A stretch of DNA of 45,688 bases from NCBI GenBank assembly GCA_022777455.1, contig JALFGI010000330.1, forward strand, positions 1-45,688. Direction: 5' to 3'. Each line of letters opens with the position of its first letter. Position 1 is the first letter of the stretch. Origin of the DNA: Clostridiales bacterium. GTDB lineage: Bacteria; Bacillota_A; Clostridia; Oscillospirales; Oscillospiraceae. Of this stretch, positions 16,012-25,114 are shown piece after piece. The notes beneath the pieces were generated by a model. It saw only the letters and a program-made list of their open reading frames with translations. It was not told the origin of the DNA and ran no database searches. The position numbers were made by a program, and so were the translations under genes.

Positions 16012-17958
16012 TTATTTGAACAGGCCGTTCAGTGCAGTTTCAAAGGCGGGCAGCCACCATTCGCGGTAGCCGGCCTTGGTGGGATGCTTGGCATCTGCCA
16101 TGTACAGAGCCAGATCCTCTGCGCTGATGGCATTGAACTGCTCGTCGTTGTACAGGTCGATGACAGTGATATTCCCCCACTTCTCTGCCATGGCCTTGGC
16201 GGCCTCAATCAGGGAAGCGTAATCATTGCTGTCAAAATGGCTGTTGCTGTAGAACACGATGGGGCAGTTCCACTTTTCCTGAACGGTGGCAATGATGTAT
16301 TCCATGGCACCGTAAGTGGTAGACCGGTCGAAGGCATCCGCGCTCTTCACATCAGCGGCGGTAATCTCACCGGGCTGGCAGCGGCCGCCCACATCATTGG
16401 TGGACAGCTGGCATACAAAGGCATCCAGAGCATCCACACAGGCATCACTTGCCAGATAGCTGTTCAGACGATCCACATAGCTGTCATTCTGATGGATGGA
16501 ATTGTTTACCTGAGCCAGGGTCGTGCCGGAGACTGCTTCCTTGATGGCAGTGCAGCTGTTTCTCTTGGCGATAAATTCACCCATAGCTTCACCCTCGGAC
16601 TTCTCACCGAAGGTAACGGAGGAGCCCAGGAAGAAGATGGTCTTGCCGGTGAGAGGGCTTTCTGCCAGGGCAGGTGTTGCATCCACGGAGTATTCCTCGG
16701 CATTGCCCGCAACGACCTCCACAGCGGAAACGAAGTAATCCTTCCAGTTCACACCGGATTCGCACTCGTCCTCACCATAGGTGATGTTGATTCGGCCATC
16801 CTCGCCGGGAACAGATACCATGACAGTGCCGTCCTCCAGGGTGACGGTGATGGTCATATCCACATCGTCGAAAGCCCAGGTACCGGTGGCGAAGATTTCG
16901 TCCTTGTCATCGATGTTGACGACCTTCGCGGACTGCTCGGCATCATCCATGCAGATGACCGCATGATCGATACCCTCAAAGGCCACCTTCTCAGCGGCAA
17001 TGCCCAGCAGAGCCTGCTGCCAGGAAGCACGGGATGCGGTATTGTTGGCAGACTTCTTATAAGAGGACATGGCGAAATCGGTACGTACGCTCAGGCTGCC
17101 GTCAGGGGTAAGATCGCCGGTGATGACGATGCCGTCCCAGTTGACGGTCAGGGTATAAGTGGTGCCGTCCACCTCGATAATGCCGCTGGGATCCTCTTCC
17201 AGAGTCCAGAAGCCGGTATCGAACTTATTTGCATCCTCGCCGCCGCCATAAGGAACGTCAGCCTTGCCGCTGTAGCGACCCGGGGTGATTTCGTCCACAG
17301 CACCGTCACGCAGAGCGTAGGCACTGCACAGGCCGCCTTCGTAGAACTCTACATCAAATTCATAGGGGGTATTGAAGCCAACAAAGGTCAGGATCTTCTC
17401 GCCACTGTTCAGCACAGACCAGACATCCTCGGGAATCTGGAAGGTATCGCTGAGCCCGCTGCCATCAAAAGTCAGGGTCATGCCGTCGGCTGTCAGCACA
17501 GAACGGGCGCAGGCATTGATGCCGTCGTCTCGGGTAACATCGGGATAGTGCAGGTAAATAACGGGGCCTTCGATCTCATCGTCACCGAAGGTGTAGCCGG
17601 ACATACCGCCTGCACCGGCGGTCTTGGTGCGGGTGTAGGAGAAGGTGGTTTCCAGCTTGCATTCGCCGGATGCGGTATCATAGAGCTTTGCAGTGAAGTC
17701 CCGGAAGCAGACGGCAGTCAGCTTTTCGCCGCTGAAGGTCAGGACAGCACCGGTGGTGTCGATTTCTGCGGGAGCTGCTTCCGTTGCGGCTTCTGTAGGT
17801 GCTTCGGTAGGTGCTTCGGTTGCAGCGGTGGTCTCTGTAACGGCAGGGGCTGTCGTTGCAGGCGTTGTGGGCGCGGGAGCTTTCTCAGCACCGCAGCCGG
17901 TCAGACTCACTGCCAGAACAAACGCTGCGATCGCAGCCAGTTCTCTTTTCAGTTTCAT
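16012..17958 (-). CDS. Lipoprotein with C-terminal SGNH/GDSL hydrolase domain
   Basis: A lipobox (VSLTGC, Cys22) follows a short basic signal, so the 648-residue protein should be tethered to the outer face of the membrane. A Thr/Ala/Glu-rich linker (residues 25-65) leads into beta-rich sequence to about residue 430, then an SGNH hydrolase domain. Block I is FLGSSVTFGEKSEG (nucleophile Ser), block III is LSTNDVGG, and block V is DAKHPTKAGY (Asp and His). SGNH enzymes of this kind often remove acetyl or other esters from polysaccharides, which would help the neighbouring GH3 enzymes. Substrate unproven. GGAGG precedes the ATG. Confidence 0.88.
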   Translation of the reverse strand: MKLKRELAAIAAFVLAVSLTGCGAEKAPAPTTPATTAPAVTETTAATEAPTEAPTEAATEAAPAEIDTTGAVLTFSGEKLTAVCFRDFTAKLYDTASGECKLETTFSYTRTKTAGAGGMSGYTFGDDEIEGPVIYLHYPDVTRDDGINACARSVLTADGMTLTFDGSGLSDTFQIPEDVWSVLNSGEKILTFVGFNTPYEFDVEFYEGGLCSAYALRDGAVDEITPGRYSGKADVPYGGGEDANKFDTGFWTLEEDPSGIIEVDGTTYTLTVNWDGIVITGDLTPDGSLSVRTDFAMSSYKKSANNTASRASWQQALLGIAAEKVAFEGIDHAVICMDDAEQSAKVVNIDDKDEIFATGTWAFDDVDMTITVTLEDGTVMVSVPGEDGRINITYGEDECESGVNWKDYFVSAVEVVAGNAEEYSVDATPALAESPLTGKTIFFLGSSVTFGEKSEGEAMGEFIAKRNSCTAIKEAVSGTTLAQVNNSIHQNDSYVDRLNSYLASDACVDALDAFVCQLSTNDVGGRCQPGEITAADVKSADAFDRSTTYGAMEYIIATVQEKWNCPIVFYSNSHFDSNDYASLIEAAKAMAEKWGNITVIDLYNDEQFNAISAEDLALYMADAKHPTKAGYREWWLPAFETALNGLFK

Positions 17959-17986
17959 AATTCATCCTCCGTCTGTTATTTGTGCT

Positions 17987-18016
17987 GCAGCCTGTAGGCC
18001 GGGGCCTACAGGCTGC
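17987..18016 (-). promoter_or_regulatory. Intercistronic perfect 14-bp hairpin
   Basis: GCAGCCTGTAGGCC pairs perfectly with GGCCTACAGGCTGC around 2 bases, between the secreted-protein gene and the SGNH gene. It lacks a T-tract, so an RNA-stability or processing role fits better than termination. Confidence 0.55.
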
Positions 18017-18042
18017 ATAAAGGGGGGCAGGGAAAAAACGGA

Positions 18043-18645
18043 TTAAGCGTGCTGTGCTTCCCAGTATGCAGCAGCGTCTGCCAACCAGTCCTCTTCGGTC
18101 TCGAAAGCAATTTCATCGCTGCCGGTGGCATCCAGGGAGCGGACGTACTGACCGCCGTCGGCAAAGCCCAGGCAGAAGTTCAGGCCAAAGGTAAATGCGC
18201 CGTCTTCCTCAGTCAGGTCATAGGTGTAGTCCAGAGCGGCAATGGCACCGTTCTCGGCTCTGCCCTCCACGGTGGGACCCTGGTAGCTGTAGCAGGTGAA
18301 GGCCAGGAAGATCTCCTCGTCATCCAGGTTGGTCCAGTAGCCGTAGTAGTAGAAGCTGACGCTCTTACCCTCGTCGCTCTGGGTCATGCGGACAAAGCCG
18401 TCCTCATACAGGTCGATTTTTACGGAGACATCCTTCTTGGAGGTCTCAGGGTTGCTGACACCGGTGAACTGATAGGCAATGGCCTTCTCGGACAGATCTT
18501 CTGCTACGTACTGCTCAGGGGTGTACTCCTGCCAGGTTTCGTAGTCCACAGTGGGGTTCTTGTACTCTGCCAGGGCGGCAGGGCAGATGCAGGCGATAGC
18601 CAGCACCAGGGTCAGGGAAATCAGGGTACGGATTGCTTTTTTCAT
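18043..18645 (-). CDS. Secreted protein of unknown function
   Basis: The 200-residue product has a signal peptide (basic start MKKAIRTLIS, hydrophobic core, cleavage after PAALA). The mature part is acidic and beta-rich, with YYYGYWTNLDDEEIFLAF and an acidic C-terminus. No catalytic motif was recognised. AAGGAGGAAAAAAT precedes the ATG. It sits between a four-helix membrane protein and the SGNH lipoprotein in the same transcription unit, so a role at the cell surface in glycan handling is plausible but unproven. Confidence 0.75.
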   Translation of the reverse strand: MKKAIRTLISLTLVLAIACICPAALAEYKNPTVDYETWQEYTPEQYVAEDLSEKAIAYQFTGVSNPETSKKDVSVKIDLYEDGFVRMTQSDEGKSVSFYYYGYWTNLDDEEIFLAFTCYSYQGPTVEGRAENGAIAALDYTYDLTEEDGAFTFGLNFCLGFADGGQYVRSLDATGSDEIAFETEEDWLADAAAYWEAQHA

Positions 18646-18687
18646 ATTTTTTCCTCCTTAATTTATTCAGCACTTACCGTGCATGAA

Positions 18688-19092
18688 TTACGCTTTTCTG
18701 CGGGCATCGCACATGGCTGCAATGCTCACGATGACTGCCAGCACCAGCATCACTGCCGCCAGGACAAAATGAACGGAAAGACCTGTGTTCATCACATCGC
18801 CGGACAGATAGAAGGCCAGGTAGCTGGTACGGCCTGCGGCGAAGGCTGCCAGAGCAGCAGCCAGTGCCGTGAAGGTCAGCAGGCTGGGTACGTGGAAGAA
18901 ATCCTTCCACGCTGCCAGCACTCCGAGTATGGCCCCGGCGGCCAGCAGTCCGGTCACCAGGGGGACATTCTCGGTGCTTTCAAAGGAAGAAGCGGTCAGG
19001 ATTCGATAAAAGACCAGGCTCAGAACCGTAAGGCCGGTTGCGGCAAGACTCAGGACTTCGCGCTTTCCCTGAATTACAGACAGCTTAGACAT
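18688..19092 (-). CDS. Four-helix integral membrane protein, function unknown
   Basis: The 134-residue protein has about four hydrophobic segments: EVLSLAATGLTVLSLVFY, VTGLLAAGAILGVLAAW, a Leu/Ala-rich third, and VHFVLAAVMLVLAVIVSIA. A short basic tail follows. Its ATG overlaps the stop of the upstream GH3 by 8 bases (ATGTCTAA), which implies translational coupling. It might assemble with the doubly anchored GH3 enzyme in the membrane. No family was recognised. Confidence 0.8.
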   Translation of the reverse strand: MSKLSVIQGKREVLSLAATGLTVLSLVFYRILTASSFESTENVPLVTGLLAAGAILGVLAAWKDFFHVPSLLTFTALAAALAAFAAGRTSYLAFYLSGDVMNTGLSVHFVLAAVMLVLAVIVSIAAMCDARRKA

Positions 19093-21937
19093 GTTCTTCC
19101 TCCTTCTTGTTAATGGAAATCAAATACAGTGCGGCAGATGCTGCTGCCAGAATGCCGAAGCCGATCTCCATAGCCAGCAGAGCGGGCTGCCACCAGGGGG
19201 TGACGGTCTCGATCCGGTCGCTGGAGGACTGGCCATTCATCGCAGAGCTGTTGACAAAGGCATACAGATTGTGGTGAGAGGCATCCCGCATGGCGGTGAG
19301 CATCACCGGATCATTGCGTACCATTTCCGCAGACAGGGTGGTGTTGACATAGGAACCGCTGTCGGCATCAAAGGTGCCGTTATTCATAATCATGGTCGTA
19401 CCGGCGGCAATAATGGCATTGCCGTCATACAGACCGGCGGTGGGAGAGTTCAGGTCGGTAATGACATAGCAGTTGCTGCCCCATTCCTTGCGCAGGACAG
19501 TCGTCATCAGATCGTACTCAGAAGCGGTGCCCAGGATGCCCAGACGGTTGTAGGAACCCATCATGCCGGGAGCTTCGCCGTAGGTCATCAGGCCCTCAAA
19601 GCCGCGCATCATATTTTCACGCAGATCCTGCTCGTTGACAAAGGTTGCCACGCCGATTCGGTTCTGCTCCTGATCGTTGGCAGTAAAGTGCTTGACGGTA
19701 GTAACCAGACCCATTCGGTTGGAGCCGCGAACCTGGGCAGCACCGATCATGCTGTTCAGCACGCCGTCGGCGGAGTAGTATTCGGAAGCACGGCCGCCGT
19801 AGGGAGTACGGTGGAGATTGGTGCCGGGGCCATAGAGGAAGCTGGCGCCGCAGTACAGGGCATCTTCACCCATCATCTCGCCTTCTGCCTCAGCCAGCTC
19901 CTGATTGAAGGTGGCTGCCAGCACAGGCTCCGAGCAATAGAAGCTGGCATCCAGCAGCGCAAGGTCTGTCTTATCCTCGGTGATACCATCGCTGACCATG
20001 TAAGAGGTTCCGATGGGCTGCCGATCTGCTCCAACCTTGCTGTACAGGTAAGGCAGGTTCAGGCCAACGGGAGAGTCACCGCCGGTGGATGCCACGAAAG
20101 ACAGGGAAGGCACCGCGCTGACGTGGTAACGGCCATTGGCTACCAGAGCAACCATGTCCTCCACGGTCATATTGTCCAGGATCACATCCCAGTAGGGATC
20201 ATCGTAAGCTCTGCCCCGCATCATTACTACCGGGATCACCTGGCTGCCATCGCCGACAGTCACATCCTGAACAGTGATCCGGGAGGCAGAATCATTGAAT
20301 TCGCCGTTTTCAAATTTCTTTTTGTCATTCAGAGCGGACTTCATTCGGTCGGAAGCAGTCACCTCCAGAGCCTTGGGCCAGGTACCCTTCCAGTCGTTTC
20401 GGGTCAGATAGGTGATCCGGTCTGCTTCATCCACCCAATAGTTGATATCCGCATCGGCAAAGCAGGCCCGAATGGGTTCACCGGTGTAGACAGAAACAGA
20501 ATAGGTTTCGCTGTCAGTCTCTGCCTGATTCCAGCTGTATGCCAGAGCCGCATTGCCATCCACAGCCGCGCCCTTGGCTGCCAGAATATTGTTCACGGCA
20601 TCGTGGGCACTTTCACCCACTGCCAGATAATAGGTTCCGGCTTCCATGATGTATGTACCGAAGCCCTTGGCATCAAAGGATGCCAGCCACTGCATGGGTA
20701 CGCTCACGGTCACGGTTTCCGATGCGCCGGGAGCCAGCTCTGCGGTCTTACCGAAGCCTGCCAGCTGAACCGCTGCCTTTTCTACGGCATTTGCCTTGTC
20801 ATACTCCGTGTAGGGAGACTGGCCATAGACCTGCACGACTTCCTTACCGGCAGTGCTGCCGGTGTTGGTGACCTTCACCTGGACGCAAGCCGTGTGCGCA
20901 GCCTCATCAAAGGTGACCCCCAGCAGCTCCCGGGTGAAGCTGGTGTAGCTCAGGCCGTAGCCGAAGGGATACAGCACTTCCTTCTCCCAACTCCAGCCGT
21001 CTGCATCTGCATTGCCATTTCCCAGAATGCAGTCCTCGTAGCGGGTCTCGTAATACTTGTAGTCCTTGTAGATGCCCTCGGCATAGACCACATAGTTCTT
21101 GGCCTGGGAGGCCATGATCTTGGAGCCGTTGGTATAAATGAAGTTGCCGTAGTTCTGCATGGCAGGGCTGGCATGGGCATCCACCGCCACCGTTTCCACC
21201 GTTCTGCCGGAGGGAGACACCTTGCCGGTAATCACGTCTGCCAGACCGTAGGCACCGCGATAACCTGCATTGCCCAGATGGAGGATTGCCTGGATCTGGG
21301 GATCTGCCTGCAAATCGGAAATCTCAGGCCAGTAGTCACCGCTCAGCAGAATCATCACCTTATCCGCCGCAGCCTTGGCCTGGTTGATCATGGCGTACTC
21401 TTCGGCTGTGATGGTCAGTGCCTCATCCGGTAGGTCTGCACCCTCACCGGCGGAGCGGGCGATGACCACCAACGCGGCATCCGCAGTACCATCCGTCTGC
21501 ACCTTCAGACCGTCCAGCTCCAGAGCCTCCGGCAGATGTGCTGCACTGGCCATATCCGCTGCGGTCATACTGCCGCCGCCATGTGACAGAGCCAGCATAA
21601 AATTCTCTGCACCCAGAACCAGGATGCTGCCGCTCTGCACAGGCAGTGCGTTGGCTTCGTTTTTCAGGAGGATGGTACCCTCCTGGCCGATCTGACGGAT
21701 CAACGCTGCTTTCGCCTGGTACTGTTCTTCCAGAGACGCATAGGAGGACTTGAAATACTGGGTGTCCTCATTTTCCGCCCCCGCGGCTTTCACAATGCGG
21801 CTGGTCTGGATTCCCAGAGCCTCGTTGATCAGCGCCACATAGGTACCTGCCACATTCCCCACAGCCAGTGAGAAAGCCGTGAGCAGGACAAACGTCACTG
21901 TGAACGCGCGCCACAAACCAATCCTTCTTTTTTTCAT
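19085..21937 (-). CDS. GH3 beta-glucosidase paralogue, domain-permuted, anchored at both ends
   Basis: The 950-residue protein starts at the ATG at 21937, preceded by GGGAG. Order matches the other GH3: N-terminal membrane helix, GH3 sandwich domain (EGTILLKNEANALPV, acid/base region SAGEGADLP), fibronectin-like domain (YPFGYGLSYTSFTREL), TIM barrel (ASEYYSADGVLNSM, KHFTANDQEQNR, nucleophile Asp in NCYVITDLNS), then a C-terminal membrane helix and basic tail. It shares long motifs with the GH3 at 12936 (SPSGRTVETV, QSPYTEYD, WTGTFP/WKGTWP) but is clearly diverged, indicating an old duplication and different substrates. It is the first gene of the operon. Confidence 0.9.
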   Translation of the reverse strand: MKKRRIGLWRAFTVTFVLLTAFSLAVGNVAGTYVALINEALGIQTSRIVKAAGAENEDTQYFKSSYASLEEQYQAKAALIRQIGQEGTILLKNEANALPVQSGSILVLGAENFMLALSHGGGSMTAADMASAAHLPEALELDGLKVQTDGTADAALVVIARSAGEGADLPDEALTITAEEYAMINQAKAAADKVMILLSGDYWPEISDLQADPQIQAILHLGNAGYRGAYGLADVITGKVSPSGRTVETVAVDAHASPAMQNYGNFIYTNGSKIMASQAKNYVVYAEGIYKDYKYYETRYEDCILGNGNADADGWSWEKEVLYPFGYGLSYTSFTRELLGVTFDEAAHTACVQVKVTNTGSTAGKEVVQVYGQSPYTEYDKANAVEKAAVQLAGFGKTAELAPGASETVTVSVPMQWLASFDAKGFGTYIMEAGTYYLAVGESAHDAVNNILAAKGAAVDGNAALAYSWNQAETDSETYSVSVYTGEPIRACFADADINYWVDEADRITYLTRNDWKGTWPKALEVTASDRMKSALNDKKKFENGEFNDSASRITVQDVTVGDGSQVIPVVMMRGRAYDDPYWDVILDNMTVEDMVALVANGRYHVSAVPSLSFVASTGGDSPVGLNLPYLYSKVGADRQPIGTSYMVSDGITEDKTDLALLDASFYCSEPVLAATFNQELAEAEGEMMGEDALYCGASFLYGPGTNLHRTPYGGRASEYYSADGVLNSMIGAAQVRGSNRMGLVTTVKHFTANDQEQNRIGVATFVNEQDLRENMMRGFEGLMTYGEAPGMMGSYNRLGILGTASEYDLMTTVLRKEWGSNCYVITDLNSPTAGLYDGNAIIAAGTTMIMNNGTFDADSGSYVNTTLSAEMVRNDPVMLTAMRDASHHNLYAFVNSSAMNGQSSSDRIETVTPWWQPALLAMEIGFGILAAASAALYLISINKKEEEHV

Positions 21938-22012
21938 GTTTTTCTCCCTTCTCCGGATGATTCCGGACTGTTTACACCAGTATCCTACCGAAAAAAGAGC
22001 GAAAAACAATAG

Positions 22013-22040
22013 AAAACGCCCAACCTGAAAGGTTGGGCGC
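22013..22040 (-). terminator. Terminator between the two-component system and the GH3 operon
   Basis: A 9-bp perfect stem CGCCCAACC/GGTTGGGCG is followed by TTTTCTATTG on the minus strand, about 65 bases after the kinase stop. The GH3 operon must therefore have its own promoter in the following 75 bases; only a weak candidate (TTGTTT, 16 bases, TAGGAT) is visible. Confidence 0.8.
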
Positions 22041-22103
22041 GTATTTTGACAAATTATTCCGTTTTGCCTAATTTTAATATTCTGTTTTTGTGCATTTTGC
22101 TTC

Positions 22104-23402
22104 TTATGGATGGAATGGCAGCAGGATCTTTACAGAAAAGATTCCATTGTCTGTGTTGATGCTCATCTCACCGTGGTATTTTTTCACCAGGTACTGCATA
22201 CTTTTCACTCCGTAGCCGTGGTGTACCTGATCTGCGTTGGTCGTAACCGGCAAGCCGTCCTGCATCTGGATGGGCTGTCCCTGATAAAAGTTTTCCACGC
22301 AGACAGAGGTCATGCCAAAGGCATCCACCACCGTCAGGGTGATGATCCGCATTTCCGGGTTCTCCACCATGCGAACGGCTTCAATGGCATTGTCCAGCGC
22401 ATTTCCCAAAAGGGAATACACATCCGGCTTTTCCATAAACTCCAGCCGATGCCCGTCTGCCACACAGTTCAGGCGGATCTTCTCCTTCTGGCACAGCAGA
22501 CCTTTCTCCGCCAGCAGCAAATTGAGCACCTCATTTCCGGTGTCCACCCGGGAATCATATACATCGATCAGCTCCCGGATGCTTTCAATCTCCTGCTGGG
22601 TTCCGGCATCCTGCTGAGCAGAAATCAGCCGGAGCAGATGCCGCATATCGTGGCATTTGATGTTCAGCATCTTCACCGTTTCCTGCGAGATCGCCAGCTG
22701 CTTCCGCTCCTGTTCCCACATCTGTTGGATAACAACAGCATCGTGCCGCACCTCATCGATCTTGAAAATACTCTGCAGATTCCCCAAGGCCAGCAGGCAG
22801 GCGATGAAATCGTAGGTCATTCCGATAGTCTGCATGGTTGAGCTGCTGTTGACCTTGTTTGCTCGCCAGAGCGCATTTAATACGATGGTACATAGCAGAA
22901 TGACTCCGCTGAGCATCAGCACGTTCAGGCTTCCCATATACTGCGCCGTCTCGGTATTGATCCTTCTGGTAAAAACCAGCAGCATCGGAACCATCGCCGC
23001 AGCAAAGGTGAGCAGATATAAAATATTATAGAGCGGACCTTTTCCCACACCGGTCAGCAGGATCAGAATTGCAAAAGCCCGATTGAAGCAGTGCTGGGCT
23101 GCATAAGCTGCCGTGCAGCAGAACAGAGAAACCACAGGGCTGCATCCGTAGCATAGCAGCGTAATCAGTACGCCAACCCCGAAGAGCAGCAGATAGCGAA
23201 GGACATAGAGGGATGAGAACGCTGCCAGGAAAGCGTTCCATACGCTGGACAGGAGCACACCGCCTGCAAGCAGCGCCAGCAGTTTCTCCCAGAAATGCGG
23301 TTCCCTTTGGAGCCTTACTACCATAGGGATCAGGAACAGAATGTACTCTATGAAAAATTCATAGCGGGGAAAGTGGTTCAGCCACCAATTCAAAAGATTC
23401 AC
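22104..23402 (-). CDS. GHKL-type sensor histidine kinase (AgrC-like)
   Basis: A GTG at 23402 overlaps the response-regulator stop (GTGA) and has GGGAGGG upstream, so it is the likely start; the product is 432 residues. About six hydrophobic segments fill residues 1-200. The cytoplasmic part holds the phospho-acceptor His in IKCHDMRHLLRLIS, the N-box LGNALDNAIEA and the G-box HHGYGVKSM of the HATPase_c_5 family. Such kinases often sense peptides or cell-surface signals and phosphorylate LytTR regulators, here the partner encoded just upstream. Target genes are unknown; the adjacent GH3 operon is a natural candidate. Confidence 0.9.
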   Translation of the reverse strand: MNLLNWWLNHFPRYEFFIEYILFLIPMVVRLQREPHFWEKLLALLAGGVLLSSVWNAFLAAFSSLYVLRYLLLFGVGVLITLLCYGCSPVVSLFCCTAAYAAQHCFNRAFAILILLTGVGKGPLYNILYLLTFAAAMVPMLLVFTRRINTETAQYMGSLNVLMLSGVILLCTIVLNALWRANKVNSSSTMQTIGMTYDFIACLLALGNLQSIFKIDEVRHDAVVIQQMWEQERKQLAISQETVKMLNIKCHDMRHLLRLISAQQDAGTQQEIESIRELIDVYDSRVDTGNEVLNLLLAEKGLLCQKEKIRLNCVADGHRLEFMEKPDVYSLLGNALDNAIEAVRMVENPEMRIITLTVVDAFGMTSVCVENFYQGQPIQMQDGLPVTTNADQVHHGYGVKSMQYLVKKYHGEMSINTDNGIFSVKILLPFHP

Positions 23403-24124
23403 AGATTTTTTCCCTCCCCCAGCCACACGTTCAACGCCTGCATAAACTGTTTCTTTTTCGGGTGACTGATCTGGATGGTGTCACCATTGATCAGTTGAAT
23501 GTCATAACCGATTACCGTCGAAATTGCTCTGGGGTTCACCAGGAAGCAGCTGTTGCACCGGAGGAATCCACTCTCTGCCAGCGTTTCCTCCATTTCGGAG
23601 AGAGAGCCGGTAGCCTGGATGGTTTCTGCGGCAGTGTGATAGCTCAGCATGTGGCTGTTTACTTCCACATACAGGATGGAACGCACCGACAGCCGCCGAA
23701 TCCCCTGGCGCATTTTCAGGGTGATGCTCTTCTCTGTCCGGGATTGCAGAATGCCCATGCATTTGCGCATCCGCAGGAGGAAATCATAATAGCTCACCGG
23801 CTTCAAAACAAATCCAGCCGCGTTCACATCATATCCCCGCACTGCATACTGTGCCATGTTGGTCACAAACAGCAGCAAGACACTTCCATCCTTCTGCCGA
23901 AGTGCAGAGGCAGCATCCATTCCGTTGATGCCTGGCATCTGAATATCCAGAAAGACCAAATCAAAATCCGGGCGATATCCCTCCAGGAAAATCCCTGCGT
24001 TTTCAAACTCCGTAACCTGAAAACTGTCGCTGCGGAAGTTTTCCCGAAAAAAACGATCCAGATAATTTCGCAGCAGCAGCCGATCCTGCGGGTTGTCCTC
24101 GACAATAGCAAAATGAAAGGCCAT
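23399..24124 (-). CDS. LytTR family response regulator
   Basis: The 241-residue protein starts at the ATG at 24124 behind GGAGGTG. Residues 1-125 form the receiver domain with phospho-acceptor Asp in LVFLDIQMPGINGMD and the switch LKPVSYYD. Residues 140-241 form the LytTR DNA-binding domain (ILYVEVNSHMLSYHT, FLRCNSCFLVNPRAI). It forms an operon with the kinase through a 4-base overlap. LytTR regulators bind spaced direct repeats; no convincing pair was found before the GH3 operon by eye. Confidence 0.92.
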   Translation of the reverse strand: MAFHFAIVEDNPQDRLLLRNYLDRFFRENFRSDSFQVTEFENAGIFLEGYRPDFDLVFLDIQMPGINGMDAASALRQKDGSVLLLFVTNMAQYAVRGYDVNAAGFVLKPVSYYDFLLRMRKCMGILQSRTEKSITLKMRQGIRRLSVRSILYVEVNSHMLSYHTAAETIQATGSLSEMEETLAESGFLRCNSCFLVNPRAISTVIGYDIQLINGDTIQISHPKKKQFMQALNVWLGEGKNL

Positions 24125-24385
24125 GACGACACCTCCGTCAAATCCATTTTCATGGGGTATTATAGCAAAAAATGCAGCCGTTGGAAAGATGGGCAGGCAA
24201 AGAATATGCATGCTATCTTCTGCAAGCAGCGCCTGTGTGCTACCCAGGCGAAAAACTTGTTGGGGTTCATGCCCCAATCCCCAAGATCATTGCCCTCAAG
24301 GCAATGGCTGCGCATTCATTCTGAACGCTTTATTCATACCGACAGAGGCAGGCACCGCGTTCGGTACCTGCCTCGTTATATTTTT
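24125..24385. other. Palindrome-rich intergenic region
   Basis: No gene is seen. Short inverted repeats follow each other: CGCCTG/CAGGCG, TGGGG/CCCCA, TTGCC/GGCAA, and finally GAGGCAGG/CCTGCCTC (24345-24374), which has a T-rich run on the plus strand. The left end holds the promoter of the response regulator. Confidence 0.45.
24159..24187 (-). promoter_or_regulatory. Promoter of the two-component operon
   Basis: A perfect TATAAT (24159-24164) has a weak TTTCCA -35 element 17 bases upstream. The start codon lies 35 bases downstream. Confidence 0.5.
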
Positions 24386-24709
24386 TTACAGGAGATCATC
24401 AGCGGAAATCAAATGCAGGAAATAAACATCCTCTTCATATCTGCGGATTCTTTCGCTGAACGGGAGCCAGCTGTAGATGTAAACATCAGTGTTCTGCAAA
24501 GCATATACATAAGCTTCTGTCAGGAGCTTTTCTTTTGTGCCGTAATACCGGCTGATTAATCCATAGGCGACACCGGCGTCTTTTGTGATATTACGCATGA
24601 TCGTGTGAGTATAACCAAGCTTTCCAAAATGAACGATGGCAGCTTCCAGAATGCGTTTTTCAGTTTCCTCCCGTTGTTTATCACGGTTCGTTGTATCGTA
24701 GTTTCTCAA
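24386..24709 (-). pseudogene. TetR family regulator, C-terminally truncated
   Basis: A TTG start at 24709 follows AAGGAG by 7 bases. The N-terminal 60 residues are a TetR helix-turn-helix (EKRILEAAIVHFGKLGYTHT, MRNITKDAGVAYGLISRYYG, TKEKLL). The frame then ends at about 107 residues, whereas TetR proteins have about 190, so most of the ligand-binding and dimer domain is gone. The hairpin at 24345 follows its stop. It is probably inactive, though a short DNA-binding form cannot be excluded. Confidence 0.75.
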
Positions 24710-24739
24710 GGTATTCTCCTTTTTAAGCGCATTTCTCAC

Positions 24740-25114
24740 AGACTAATCCTATTATAAAAATATCGTATCATATAATTCATTGGCTTTCAAGCCACAAAAA
24801 ATTTAATTCAATCCGCACACTCGAAAAGGCTGCCACCACATCCACGTAAAAACAGCTCCCGGATGTTACTCCGAAAGCTGTTTGCCTTCAAATTACCGGC
24901 TCACCCTTTGTCAAGCACTACAAGAAGAATTGCTCACATATCTCTTCAAAGAATGCCCAGATAAAGAAGCATTGCAGAAGCTGTTTATCAATCTGAGTCC
25001 GTTCTCGAAACCGAGACAAGGCTAAATAGCCAAAAAGCGGTACTGATACTATTTTTCAATAAATGAGTTCAAAAAATTACAGAGATGTGATATACTATAT
25101 CTGGGTGATGAAAA
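24740..25114. other. Intergenic region with one unidentified gene remnant
   Basis: Most of the 375 bases are AT-rich and without a gene. A plus-strand frame ending at 25024 encodes ELLTYLFKECPDKEALQKLF and a short tail; it looks like the C-terminal piece of a real protein, but I cannot name it. A -10-like TATACT lies near 25093, just before the IS630 transposase start. Confidence 0.4.

Noticed and set aside
12954..17997. Very long plus-strand open frames opposite the GH3 and SGNH genes (over 1000 codons)
   Set aside because: They are antisense shadows of GC-rich genes with strong third-position bias; their proteins show no domain and no ribosome site.
24386..24709. Functional TetR regulator
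   Set aside because: Only the DNA-binding domain and a short stretch remain; the frame ends about 80 residues early.
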